DNA from: a virus
IMG/VR virus record: IMGVR_UViG_3300020154_000001
Span: 1-44,699 of that record
Reading direction: 5' to 3' (one strand)
DNA: 44,699 bases
Shown: piece after piece, positions 8,341 to 16,478 of the stretch
Layout of the letters: each line of letters begins with the position of its first letter
Position numbering within the stretch: position 1 is the stretch's first letter
Notes under the pieces: generated by a model
Told to the model about the DNA's origin: nothing
Databases searched by the model: none
The model's input: only the letters and a program-made list of their open reading frames with translations
Program-made: the position numbers and the translations under genes

Positions 8341-9618
8341 TCAGGCCGCGTCCTCAACGTCGCCTGGCGAGACGATGTCCTTCACCAGGAAGTTGTGCCA
8401 GTTCTCTCGAACGAACGGCGCTTGGTTGCTGTACATGACTGACTGGCAACCGGACTTGTCGATGAGCGGAGTCAAGAAGCCTTCGTTCAGGCCCTTGATG
8501 GGACGCATGGTGTTGTCGGTCGTTCCGACGCGGCAGCCGCCCGAGCTGTTCGCGATGTACTTGGCCTGACCTTGCTTCGCGAGGTCCCACACAACCACTT
8601 CGATGTTGCCTGCGGGAGTCTCGAAGACGAGCTTCGATTCGCCCTGTTTCTTCACGCCACCGGCTGACGTGTCGCGATTCAGCGCGCTGAACTCTTCTGC
8701 GAGCGCAGCGAACGCGGAACCCGCAACCATCAGGCGCCCGCCTTCGCGTGAGCCGTTGTCTGCGATGAGCGCTGCCCACTCGCGGATAAGCTTGCGGCTC
8801 AGTGCGCCGTTGTCAGCAGAGAAGATAGGCGTTCGGAACTGCGAGATGATGCCGACGTCCACGCCAAACAGCGTGCCCGTCTGGGTGTTCATGATAGCTT
8901 CCAGGCCGATGCAGGAGTTACCCAGCCAGCCCTTCGGCACAATGACATCGCCCGCCTGCGGCGTGACAGCCGAGCCCGCCTTGTACAAGCGAACGTGCGT
9001 CTTGGTCTGCGTGGGAGCGCCAAGCACCTGCACGTCACCAACACGCAGCGTGGTGCCGTCGGACTGGTAGATATCGACAAGCGCGTTGCGCATCGAAGGC
9101 CAAAGGCCACGGATGTAGCTCTTGGCAGTCAGGCGAACATCGCGTGCAGTGGACAGTGCGCCCGCTGCGTTGGTCGAGAGAACGCCGATGTTGCTCGCGA
9201 GTGTTGAGCCGGCGCCGGGACCGTAAGCGAGAGCGAGGTCACGGTAGAGACTCGCGCCCTTACCTTTCGCCTTCATCTTGAGCGACATGATATCGTTGTA
9301 GGAAGTGTTGCTTCCGTTCAACGATGCATACACGTCGTCCCAAGAGTACTGAGCGCGCATCATGATGGTAGAACCATCAAGCTCCGCACGCGGCACCTCA
9401 GCGCCAATCGCTGCGTTTAGGTCGAAGAGACCACCCGCGCGCGACGCTGTCTGACCGTGTTCGAGGCCAGCCAAGAAGCTGACTTGGTATTTCTCGCCAA
9501 TCTTCTGCTCTTGCCTGAAGGGGAGCAGTTCGGCGACGGTGTTGATTTCGGGCAGCGCATCGAAATAGCCGCCGTATTTGATTTTGAAGTTGCCAATGAG
9601 GGCAGGAGTAATCGTCAC
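8341..9618 (-). CDS. Major capsid protein (425 aa)
   Basis: Size, an Ala/Gly/Val-rich composition, and location two genes after portal and scaffold identify the main head subunit, probably HK97-fold. I choose the GTG at 9618 (MTITPALIGNFKIKYGG), which has an AAAGG Shine-Dalgarno 8 nt upstream; a TTG at 9639 lacks one. Stretches such as NGSNTSYNDIMSLKMKAKGKG and the later GLFGVDVGIISQF-like region suit an E-loop/P-domain organisation, but I cannot show the fold from sequence. A 215 bp gap with a hairpin separates it from the small gene upstream. This may allow a separate promoter or mRNA processing for high expression. Confidence 0.8.
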   Translation of the reverse strand: MTITPALIGNFKIKYGGYFDALPEINTVAELLPFRQEQKIGEKYQVSFLAGLEHGQTASRAGGLFDLNAAIGAEVPRAELDGSTIMMRAQYSWDDVYASLNGSNTSYNDIMSLKMKAKGKGASLYRDLALAYGPGAGSTLASNIGVLSTNAAGALSTARDVRLTAKSYIRGLWPSMRNALVDIYQSDGTTLRVGDVQVLGAPTQTKTHVRLYKAGSAVTPQAGDVIVPKGWLGNSCIGLEAIMNTQTGTLFGVDVGIISQFRTPIFSADNGALSRKLIREWAALIADNGSREGGRLMVAGSAFAALAEEFSALNRDTSAGGVKKQGESKLVFETPAGNIEVVVWDLAKQGQAKYIANSSGGCRVGTTDNTMRPIKGLNEGFLTPLIDKSGCQSVMYSNQAPFVRENWHNFLVKDIVSPGDVEDAA

Positions 9619-9787
9619 GTTTAGAGCCTTTCGGAGCAAACAGTTGTTCGCTGCGTCGGATTGGCTCTGCGTGTCGGCTTACTCGCTACCTCTGCGTGCG
9701 CTGGTTTACCCGTAGGTCCAGGACTCGCCGCAGATGGCCTTTGGCCTCAATCGCTCGATGCTTCGCGCTGCACTCTGACCATGACCA
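9619..9787 (-). promoter_or_regulatory. Leader region of the capsid gene
   Basis: No ORF of useful length is present. Just upstream, inside the hairpin loop, the minus strand has a perfect TTGACA (9806-9801). CATGGT lies 17 nt downstream (9783-9778), which is a consensus -35 with a weak -10. This could be a capsid promoter, but the -10 matches TATAAT at only three of six positions. Confidence 0.25.
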
Positions 9788-9835
9788 TAGCGCCCCGGTG
9801 TGTCAAGAGAGACTGCACCAGGGCGCTACGTTTTT
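9788..9835. terminator. Strong hairpin between capsid and small upstream gene
   Basis: Arms 9788-9800 (TAGCGCCCCGGTG) and 9816-9828 (CACCAGGGCGCTA) enclose a 15-nt loop. Read on the plus strand the stem is followed by TTTTT (9831-9835), the form of an intrinsic terminator, but plus-strand transcription here would be antisense. On the minus-strand mRNA the single mismatch becomes a G-U pair, so the stem is stronger, and it lies directly after the stop of the 91-aa gene but lacks a U run. It may block antisense transcripts, stabilise the capsid mRNA, or both. Confidence 0.6.
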
Positions 9836-10109
9836 ACTCTTCTACGTCCAGCTCGTAGGTGGCGTCGAAGTCGGCCTTCGACACCAGCGTGTAGAACTTC
9901 GGGAGCGGGTCTGCGGCTGCCGTGTAGACAACGAAGTCCCCCACAACACCCTTCGACCAGCCGGTCCGCTCACACACGATGTACGCCCCGTCGCTCAGCA
10001 GCTTGATTGCTTGGTCAGCGACGGCTGTCGTGTACCAGGTTGGAGGTGATGCGGCGCCCAGCTCGTGGGCCTCGCAGGTAAGGTCAGCAGTTCTGTTGTA
10101 TGTAGCCAT
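9834..10109 (-). CDS. Small capsid-adjacent protein, possible head decoration (91 aa)
   Basis: ATG at 10109, nine bases after the scaffold stop. The product (MATYNRTADLTCEAHE...) is beta-rich with alternating hydrophobics (GAYIVCERTGWSKGVVGDFVVYTAA). A small beta protein directly between scaffold and capsid genes is the usual place for a head decoration or stabilisation protein. No family was recognised, so this is contextual. The stop codon abuts the strong hairpin at 9788-9835. Confidence 0.6.
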   Translation of the reverse strand: MATYNRTADLTCEAHELGAASPPTWYTTAVADQAIKLLSDGAYIVCERTGWSKGVVGDFVVYTAAADPLPKFYTLVSKADFDATYELDVEE

Positions 10110-10118
10110 GTCCTGTTG

Positions 10119-11315
10119 TCACTTTCCCATTTCGCTCCAGCGCTTGCGCGTTGGCTGGCCGATGTTACCACGCTGCCCCGGTTGCGCTGCCGGTCCAGTG
10201 CCTCTGAGTGTTGGGGGCGCGACTTTCTTGGGGCCGCCCAGTCGGCGCGCGCGCGGTCCGCTCGTCATCCTGTCTAGGTTCTGCTTAGTCTGCAGCACGA
10301 GCTGCTTGATAAGCTTGGGGCTCGGCGTGCGCCCGCGCTGCAGAACAGGGGGTTCAGTCCACTGCCCGTCGGGACCTTTGACGCCCGCAGCTGCGCGCTC
10401 GAACACACGCTCCAGCTCGTACACGAAGCCATCATCTTCCACGTATTCGGGCTTCAAGCCCAGCTCCTTATAGATAGAGGGGAGCGTGTTGATAATGTGC
10501 TGCTGTACATGAACGATGTCCGGCGCTTGCGCGCCTTGTGCTGCTTGCTCTGCTGCACGTTGTGCATTCAGCTCAGCTTCGAGCTGCTTTGCTTTCTGTT
10601 CGTTGAAATGCGCTCGTATCTCCGCATCGCGCGCAGCGAGTAGACGCCGCTGCTGATGCGGCGGCAGTTGCTCAAGCTCCGCACGCTCGTTTACGTACTG
10701 CAGCACCATAGCTTCGAGTGTCTTCTCATCAGCCATATAGCGCGCTGCACGTAGGCCTCGCACTGCGTCACCTGAGCGCATGTCTTCTGCAAGCATGCGT
10801 TGCCCAGTGATGAGTCGGTCAACTTGTCTGCGGCTGTCTGCAACCTCCGCAGTCTTGCGTTGATAGTCGCGGTACATGAGGACGTTGTCCGGTAGGTCGC
10901 GCAGGCGCATAGGCACCTGTCCGCCTTTGCCGTCATCGAACCACATAACCTTGTCCATGAACTCGTCTGGGATGTCGGCGGACTCTTGCCACTCTTGGAA
11001 CTTCGCCGCCATCTGCTCGGGTGTGAGCGCGCCTTCGGGCGGTCCCGTCTCATCTTCGAGCAGCTGCTGTTCTTCTGCAGCAGGCTCATCGAGCGACTGC
11101 ATTTCCGCTTCATCAGTCGGGGCCTGCTCACCCTCAACACCCTGCTGTGCGGGTGCCGGTGCAGGGTCATCGAGCGACACCATGCCCGCGGGTACTTGTC
11201 CCGCGTTCACGGTGCCTAGGTCGCTTATGCGCCGGTACGTTGCGGGGTCTACTGCGCCGGCCATTGGTGAGCCAATATCGCTGGCGCCGATGCTTCCTAA
11301 TGTCGTGTCACTCAT
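10119..11315 (-). CDS. Scaffolding protein (398 aa)
   Basis: Starts in an ATGA overlap with the portal stop. The first 100 residues are acidic and Pro/Ala/Glu-rich. Then follows a long charged helical region (about 150-265, with RRQVDRLITGQRM, QQRRLLAARDAEI and many Gln, Glu, Ala, Arg). The C-terminal 60 residues are basic and Gly/Pro-rich (PRARRLGGPKKVAPP). An acidic head, coiled middle and basic C-terminal capsid-binding tail are typical of internal scaffolds, and the position between portal and capsid supports it. No protease motif was seen. Confidence 0.75.
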   Translation of the reverse strand: MSDTTLGSIGASDIGSPMAGAVDPATYRRISDLGTVNAGQVPAGMVSLDDPAPAPAQQGVEGEQAPTDEAEMQSLDEPAAEEQQLLEDETGPPEGALTPEQMAAKFQEWQESADIPDEFMDKVMWFDDGKGGQVPMRLRDLPDNVLMYRDYQRKTAEVADSRRQVDRLITGQRMLAEDMRSGDAVRGLRAARYMADEKTLEAMVLQYVNERAELEQLPPHQQRRLLAARDAEIRAHFNEQKAKQLEAELNAQRAAEQAAQGAQAPDIVHVQQHIINTLPSIYKELGLKPEYVEDDGFVYELERVFERAAAGVKGPDGQWTEPPVLQRGRTPSPKLIKQLVLQTKQNLDRMTSGPRARRLGGPKKVAPPTLRGTGPAAQPGQRGNIGQPTRKRWSEMGK

Positions 11316-13528
11316 GCTGCTGCCTTATCTTTCTTCGGGGCTTTTTTCTTGGCTTTGTTGGGTGTTGAGGGAGGGCCTTCACTGCCTGCCGGTTGAGGCG
11401 GCTGCATAGCCGGGTCCATCGCGCCTCCAGGCGACATCGCTAGCTCTGCCTTGGCTTGGTTCAGGCGCTGCTGGAAGATGAATGCGTTGTTACCCGGCAA
11501 CACGGGCGGTTCTGGCTGATTGTCGAGTCGCGCCGCGACCGGGTTCTGGTTTTCAAGCATCTTGCAATGCTCATCGAGATGCACTTGAAAGCGCATGATG
11601 ACTGCGGGGTCAGCCTCGGGCAGCGTGCGATACTCGTCGAACGCTGACTTGTGGTCGTTGAAGTGGTCGTAGTGGTTATCGTACATGCTCGCGCTAACTG
11701 GGATGTCGCCAGCTAACAAGCGCTCATTCTCGATAGCGATAAGGTTGATAGAACGGCTGTCGTTCTTACCGTACTCATCGTCACCACGCGTAATCATCTG
11801 CACCGCCTTAGCGCGTTCGCGAGGGTCTTCGATGTCCTTTGTCAGCTCTACCAGTTTCACGCGCGCGAGAGACCCACGCATTGCGTCAGGCACAGCCTTA
11901 GCGACAAGGCGTCTGATGCTGCCGAATGACTCGGGCGTGAACGCTTTCGCAAGCGGTGCGCCTGACTTGCCCGCTATCTCGATGATGAACTCTACGTTAC
12001 CGTAGTTAATCATCATATCGATAGTGTCGTTCATTACCTCAGTGTCGTGCGTTACGAGCTGCGCCTGCGGTAAGCTCAAGTTACGCGCGGTAATAGCCTC
12101 GAATACAGCCGCATGCGCGCCTGATGTCGTGTCTTCAATCGTGCCGCGGGAGACATCACCAAAGCCCGAGATACGTGGGAGCGCTTCGATAAGGTCTTCT
12201 TTAAGCGCTTGTGCACCCGGAGGCATCGGTTGTATCTGCAGCATGACAGGAGGCGGAGCACCACGTGGACCAACGATTTCCCGTGTGCCTCCCGATGCTT
12301 GTTCGCCCGGTATAACACGCTGAGACTCTTCTCGATAACGCGTCTGTTTGCCGTAGTACGCATAGTTCGCTAGCTCCGCGCTTCGGATACGGTTGAGTGC
12401 ATCTTCAATCGGTCCGATGCCGAGAGCATCGGCGAATGACATTGCGTTATCGGTGTACTTAGAGTTCAGCAGTATTCTGACAGGTAGCCTACCAGCTGGT
12501 AGCGGGCAGCCTCCCTGTGAGATATGCAGATCGCCGATGATGATGTCGTAACGTCCACCCTTCAGCTCATCGAACGTGCCACGAGGCATCTCGATAGAGT
12601 CTGCATAGTAGAAGTGCATAATGATGATGTCACCCTCATCAGCACCATACTCGTCCTGCCACATAGCTAGCCGATAAGCCATGTACTCATCAGTGCACGA
12701 TTGGTCGAGGATTTGCTGTGCATGCTCCGGGAAGCGCTCTGCGAGCACGTACAGATTTGCCCGTTCGAACGCTACAACCCAGTTAGCTTTCGGGCCAACG
12801 ATGGCATCTTGCGCGAAGAATGTCGGGTCGAGCGCTTCACGGTACGGTGCGCCTGATTTTGCTGGTCGCTTTTGCTTGACGAGCTTCGGCACGACTTGCC
12901 CTTGCTCATCAGTCACAGGTACCGGGTTGCCCAGCTCGTCCAGGTTCGGAATCGGCTCGCCCGTCTCCGGGTCTACTTCATCCTTCACGCTCATCTGAGG
13001 CACCACTTCGCCCGTTGTCGGGTCGGTCAGCGGTATCTCGTATTCTTCGAGTACGTCATCGCCCCGCATCGAATCCCAGCGCGTGTGCGACGCTGTTGCG
13101 CCGTACACGATGAGATTCTCGGCGAGGTCTACCTGCGAGGGCTTGATGTGCTCGGTGTAGATGTAGTTGGCTGCTTTCTCGCCAACCTCCGATGCCATCA
13201 CGTCTCGCTGTGCGCCGGTGCTCGCTACGACGTGGAAGCTGATAGGCTCCGCGAGCAAGAATGCCAGCTGCTGCCTGATGAGCGCGCGCATCTCGGGAAC
13301 ATGGATGTTCACCTCGGGCTTCTTGCGCGTGCCCGTGTCGAGTGTTGTGCTGTCGCCAAAGCCGTGCTTGCCTTGACGCATGAAGTAGTTCGCGTACTGC
13401 CTTCGCCACTTCTCGGTGAGTCCAAGGTGCTCGGCTACGTCGAAGTAGCGCTTCACCTTGGCTTTCACTTCCTTGACGAAGTCGGGGCCTTGCTTCTTTG
13501 CCCAGAAGTCTTGCGGTATTAGTGCCAT
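11312..13528 (-). CDS. Portal protein (738 aa)
   Basis: A large protein between terminase and scaffold with the style of long podovirus portals. It has an alpha-helical start (KEVKAKVKRYFDVAEHLGLTE), a region with RKPEVNIHVPEMRALIRQQL-like character, an acidic insertion rich in Pro/Glu/Val (about residues 155-200), a stem-like segment (RISGFGDVSRGTIEDTTSG), and a Gln/Pro/Lys-rich C-terminal tail. Length above 700 aa suggests a barrel extension. It forms the dodecameric DNA channel at one head vertex and docks the terminase. One of the only four GATC sites in the genome lies here (12529). Confidence 0.82.
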   Translation of the reverse strand: MALIPQDFWAKKQGPDFVKEVKAKVKRYFDVAEHLGLTEKWRRQYANYFMRQGKHGFGDSTTLDTGTRKKPEVNIHVPEMRALIRQQLAFLLAEPISFHVVASTGAQRDVMASEVGEKAANYIYTEHIKPSQVDLAENLIVYGATASHTRWDSMRGDDVLEEYEIPLTDPTTGEVVPQMSVKDEVDPETGEPIPNLDELGNPVPVTDEQGQVVPKLVKQKRPAKSGAPYREALDPTFFAQDAIVGPKANWVVAFERANLYVLAERFPEHAQQILDQSCTDEYMAYRLAMWQDEYGADEGDIIIMHFYYADSIEMPRGTFDELKGGRYDIIIGDLHISQGGCPLPAGRLPVRILLNSKYTDNAMSFADALGIGPIEDALNRIRSAELANYAYYGKQTRYREESQRVIPGEQASGGTREIVGPRGAPPPVMLQIQPMPPGAQALKEDLIEALPRISGFGDVSRGTIEDTTSGAHAAVFEAITARNLSLPQAQLVTHDTEVMNDTIDMMINYGNVEFIIEIAGKSGAPLAKAFTPESFGSIRRLVAKAVPDAMRGSLARVKLVELTKDIEDPRERAKAVQMITRGDDEYGKNDSRSINLIAIENERLLAGDIPVSASMYDNHYDHFNDHKSAFDEYRTLPEADPAVIMRFQVHLDEHCKMLENQNPVAARLDNQPEPPVLPGNNAFIFQQRLNQAKAELAMSPGGAMDPAMQPPQPAGSEGPPSTPNKAKKKAPKKDKAAA

Positions 13529-13534
13529 GGCTGC

Positions 13535-14008
13535 TTAGCACCAACTCAGCCGCAACACCTGCGGGCGCTGCGAGCCAAGGTCGACGAATGCGAGGCGCAT
13601 GCCCATCGGAACGATGTTCTTGCCGACCTCTTCAAGGAAGCCCGGCACGTCCAGGATTGCAGGACGCAGCGGGTGCTCACGCACAAACTTCGGTTCGATG
13701 CTGTGACTCACCTGCATCTCATCCATCAGCTCTTTCTCGGGTCGCATGACTGCAGTCATCGCACCATCATTGCGTACATGCGGCTCCATGACTGGCTTGG
13801 CGCAGTCGCGGAACACGAAGCACACGCGAATGCCGCCTTGCAGCGCGAGCAGGTGAAGCTCATCGAACACGCGCTGCTCATCGATTGCTTTCTTCACGTT
13901 AGCTTTCAGGAAGCGCATCGCGAGCTTTGATTCCTGCCCCTCTGCAGGTATAAGAATGACTGTGCTTTTGTCATTCAGCATCGATAGTTGCTTGTCAGTG
14001 ATTGCCAT
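13535..14008 (-). CDS. Conserved-looking hypothetical protein (157 aa)
   Basis: ATG at 14008, overlapping the upstream gene by 14 nt. Mixed alpha/beta, Met- and Glu-rich, with a compact pattern (STVILIPAEGQESKLAMRFL, GGIRVCFVFRDCAKPVMEP, PMGMRLAFVDLG) that looks like a folded cytoplasmic or assembly protein. No family recognised. It sits six bases upstream of the portal gene and may serve head assembly. Confidence 0.6.
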   Translation of the reverse strand: MAITDKQLSMLNDKSTVILIPAEGQESKLAMRFLKANVKKAIDEQRVFDELHLLALQGGIRVCFVFRDCAKPVMEPHVRNDGAMTAVMRPEKELMDEMQVSHSIEPKFVREHPLRPAILDVPGFLEEVGKNIVPMGMRLAFVDLGSQRPQVLRLSWC

Positions 14009-14210
14009 AACTCAAATCTTTCGGTTGCAGAACGTTGTGTTTATGCTTGTCGCAGAGCTTCCACATGCCTGGACGCGTGCCTGAATGCGTCCAGCCTTCT
14101 TGTGAGAGCTGGTAGACTGTCTTCGGGTAAAGCACGTCATAGCCTTTGATGACGCAGTCCGTGCACCCATCGGCAAGCGCTTCGTTTGCGATTTGGTTGA
14201 GTTTGCTCAT
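13995..14210 (-). CDS. Small Cys/His protein (71 aa)
   Basis: ATG at 14210. It contains CTDC near residues 16-19 and a later C-x-K-H-K-H cluster (LCDKHKHN), a possible single zinc-binding site. It overlaps both neighbours slightly, as expected in this operon. Several nearby genes also carry Cys pairs, so this stretch between terminase and portal is a cluster of small putative zinc proteins of unknown role. Confidence 0.6.
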   Translation of the reverse strand: MSKLNQIANEALADGCTDCVIKGYDVLYPKTVYQLSQEGWTHSGTRPGMWKLCDKHKHNVLQPKDLSYGNH

Positions 14211-14213
14211 GGC

Positions 14214-14498
14214 TTAGAACCTATCCGCGATGCGGTTGAGGGTCAGTTGCTGCTCTTGCTGCAACTCGTGCATGTGCGCGACGGTCGCCTTGAGTGCTTG
14301 CAGCTCATCAGCGTTCTGCGTGATGGCAGCGCGCTCCTCAGCAGTCTTGGCTGCACGGTCCTCACGCTCGCAGTTGAGCTTCATAAGGTCGAGACGCGCG
14401 CTCGCATCATCGCGCGTGCGCTGCACCTTCGTGTAGCTGTTGTATGCGAATGCAGCCGCTGGCGGCAGCACGAACGCGAGGATGTCAAGCAGCGTCAT
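14214..14498 (-). CDS. Membrane-anchored coiled-coil protein (94 aa)
   Basis: I start at the ATG at 14498 (MTLLDILAFVLPPAAAFAYN), which overlaps the preceding gene by 14 nt. The longer frame upstream is antisense-like in composition and overlaps that gene fully. Residues 2-19 form one membrane segment. The remainder is a charged helix (TRDDASARLDLMKLNCERED...). A single N-terminal membrane anchor plus coiled coil is the layout of inner-membrane spanins and of some small virion membrane proteins. It is far from the lysis cassette, so a lysis role is doubtful. Confidence 0.6.
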   Translation of the reverse strand: MTLLDILAFVLPPAAAFAYNSYTKVQRTRDDASARLDLMKLNCEREDRAAKTAEERAAITQNADELQALKATVAHMHELQQEQQLTLNRIADRF

Positions 14499-14835
14499 TG
14501 CCGCCTCCAACACCCTGTAGAGACGCGGCACGGCGAGCGCGCATCTCACGTAGCAGTTGCAGCTCATCCTCAGACGGCTCGAACGGTTCGCGGGGTGTTG
14601 GCGCTTCGATGCCTTCTGCCACTGCCGTAGCGACAGGGGGCGCGAACGCATCCTCGACCAGCGTCACGATTTGACCATCGGGGCGTTGCCAGCGAATCTG
14701 CTGCTGCGAGAGCAGAATCATCGCGCGCATGTGCCGCGGGCTGATGCGCACGGGGTTCTGGAACTGCCCCTGTGCGCCGTTGACCGCGTTGATAACTTCG
14801 TTGACCGTTGCTTGTGCTAGTGCGTCTAGTGCCAT
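14485..14835 (-). CDS. Hypothetical protein (116 aa)
   Basis: ATG at 14835 (MALDALAQATVNEVINAVNG). It has a helical N-terminus, a short region QQQIRWQRPDGQIVTLV, then an acidic Pro/Glu stretch and a basic helical end. I recognise no family. It is in phase with the packaging/portal operon, with 5 nt to the gene upstream and a small overlap downstream. Confidence 0.6.
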   Translation of the reverse strand: MALDALAQATVNEVINAVNGAQGQFQNPVRISPRHMRAMILLSQQQIRWQRPDGQIVTLVEDAFAPPVATAVAEGIEAPTPREPFEPSEDELQLLREMRARRAASLQGVGGGNDAA

Positions 14836-14840
14836 CTCAT

Positions 14841-15305
14841 TTACCTTTCGTTCGTAAACATATGCCCGCAGTCAGCGCAGCGTTGCGGCTTGTCGTGGCT
14901 GCTGAACTCGTATCCACATTGGTCGCAGTTGTAGGCTTTAGGTCCGTGCTTCCTGTCGTATGCTTCAATGAATGCTTGAGCATAATCGTCGTTGCGTTCG
15001 ATGCCGCGCTTTTGCAAGTCGCGTAGCTCGTCAACGAAGTCTTGTCTGTTGAATGCACGCCCCTTGCTCGCGTCGTGCCGAGCGTGCTTCAGTGACTCGC
15101 GCTTCGCTTGCTGATGCTTCTGTTGCTGCGCGTACTCCACTGGGTAGCTCTCATTGTAGAGGCATGGGTTCTCTTCGCGAGGGCACATAGCCCCCATAGC
15201 CCTTATGTATTCTGCCCCGCACACAGTGCATTTGCGGCGTGATGTTTCGCGCATCCAATCGATACACCTACAAGGTGAACAGACGCACAAAAGGCAGAGG
15301 CTCAT
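14841..15305 (-). CDS. Protein with zinc ribbons at both ends (154 aa)
   Basis: ATGA-coupled to the upstream gene. Near the N-terminus a cluster of Cys residues includes CTVCGAEY and CPREENPC. The C-terminus carries a clear ribbon, CDQCGYEF...CADCGHMF, of the rubredoxin-like type. Between them is a charged helix. Zinc ribbons of this form bind nucleic acid or brace protein contacts, but which applies is unknown. Together with 15302-15901, 16233-16478 and 13995-14210 it forms a block of Cys-rich genes downstream of the terminase. Confidence 0.65.
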   Translation of the reverse strand: MSLCLLCVCSPCRCIDWMRETSRRKCTVCGAEYIRAMGAMCPREENPCLYNESYPVEYAQQQKHQQAKRESLKHARHDASKGRAFNRQDFVDELRDLQKRGIERNDDYAQAFIEAYDRKHGPKAYNCDQCGYEFSSHDKPQRCADCGHMFTNER

Positions 15306-15901
15306 GGCTCGTATCCTTCCGCTGCAAGCGCATCGGCGCTCTCCTGCGTGATGATGTCTGCGTCAGCGAGGTCTTGAGGCGAGTTGAGAAACGTGTTCAC
15401 GCCGCCGTTGTCGGCGACGCGCGCGAACATCTCTTGATACAGAGCGTTCGGCACGTGCAGCGACTCGGTCTTGCCAGCGTTGCGGCCGTACGGCTCGATG
15501 CCTGCAAGCACTGGCAACGGCTCGTATGCCTCTCCCATGTTCCGCATGCGCTCCGCCTCTAGCGGCTGCACATAGGGAATCTTGTACTTCGGCAGCAGTG
15601 ACGCAGCTCGACGCCGCTGCTTGTGCGTCAGCCGCTTGCCTGGCAGTTTGTTAGCCTTCTGCCGCGCTCCAGCGTTGCAGAGCGGGCAGCGTTCGAGCGC
15701 TTGCGTCACGTCCCACACGAAGCGCGTCTTGCAGACGCTGCAGTCGTATGTGATTAGGTTCTCCTTCGGTACGCCAGCCTCAATCAACGGTCGTGCTTGG
15801 CTCTTGATTGCCAGTGGGCGCGGCTTGTGCGGAGTGTTGGCGAGCTTGCGAGCCGCTTGTCGCGCTTGCTCCCTGCGAATCATGCTTAGGCTCAGTCCCA
15901 T
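15302..15901 (-). CDS. Zinc-ribbon protein with HNH-like layout (199 aa)
   Basis: ATG at 15901 in an ATGA overlap. The basic N-terminus is followed by CSVCKTRFVWD...CPLCNAG, a complete C-x2-C/C-x2-C ribbon near residues 54-75. A Lys/Arg-rich helix comes next, then an acidic-to-neutral C-terminal half (YQEMFARVADNGGVNTF). No catalytic HNH His pair could be identified, so I do not call it a nuclease. A DNA-binding packaging accessory is possible by location next to the terminase. Confidence 0.6.
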   Translation of the reverse strand: MGLSLSMIRREQARQAARKLANTPHKPRPLAIKSQARPLIEAGVPKENLITYDCSVCKTRFVWDVTQALERCPLCNAGARQKANKLPGKRLTHKQRRRAASLLPKYKIPYVQPLEAERMRNMGEAYEPLPVLAGIEPYGRNAGKTESLHVPNALYQEMFARVADNGGVNTFLNSPQDLADADIITQESADALAAEGYEP

Positions 15902-16236
15902 CAGTGACTCCTGTCATCGTGAATGTGTGCCATGGTTGCGTGAGAAGTAGCTTCACGTGTCGTCCGTTCGTACGCAGCTAGCAGCTGCTGTTGCACGTAG
16001 TCTTCTGCGTAGCGCGCAAGCTCGCGCCAATGCAGCTCAAACACGTCGTCGGTGACCGGGTACCACGTTGGCACTTGCTTACGGAACAGTAACGTATCGA
16101 GCACGCGGTCAGGGTCTTGGTACATCAGCGTTAGATTGACGGCTGCGTGGTCGAACACGAGCGAAGCTGACGCATGCCAACCGTTGCCTAAGTCTACGTG
16201 CACATCGTTATTGTACGGTATGCGGAAGTGCTTCAT
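15901..16236 (-). CDS. Hypothetical protein (111 aa)
   Basis: I choose the ATG at 16236 (MKHFRIPYNNDVHVDLGNGWH). It overlaps the previous stop as ATGA and has GGAGGG seven bases upstream. The product begins with a beta-rich half and ends with a helix (LHWRELARYAEDYVQQQLLAAYE) and a His-rich tail (SHATMAHIHDDRSH). No family recognised. Confidence 0.6.
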   Translation of the reverse strand: MKHFRIPYNNDVHVDLGNGWHASASLVFDHAAVNLTLMYQDPDRVLDTLLFRKQVPTWYPVTDDVFELHWRELARYAEDYVQQQLLAAYERTTREATSHATMAHIHDDRSH

Positions 16237-16478
16237 TCGCCAGCCCTCCACTCCTTCAAGTAGTCCTCAATCATCTTGCGCGCGAGTGGTCCCATCGGCG
16301 CATACTTCACGGGCTCGCGCCAACGTCGCGCTGTCCAGCATGTGAAGAACAGCGTAGGCACGTGGCGCGAACACCCCGCGCACTCGGGCAAGCAGCACGA
16401 GCGCTCACAGCGACAGTCAGTCACTGCATGATTGCAGTTGCGACACCAAGGTGGAAGACCGTCAATGAACGTTACCAC
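16233..16478 (-). CDS. Cys-rich small protein (81 aa)
   Basis: A GTG at 16478 with AGGAGG four bases upstream starts inside the last codons of the terminase gene. The first 50 residues contain about nine Cys (CRNC, CRCERSCC, CAGC) and a His, enough for two zinc sites. A short helical tail follows (MGPLARKMIEDYLKEW). Probably a zinc-binding accessory protein made with the terminase. Function unknown. Confidence 0.6.
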   Translation of the reverse strand: MVTFIDGLPPWCRNCNHAVTDCRCERSCCLPECAGCSRHVPTLFFTCWTARRWREPVKYAPMGPLARKMIEDYLKEWRAGE

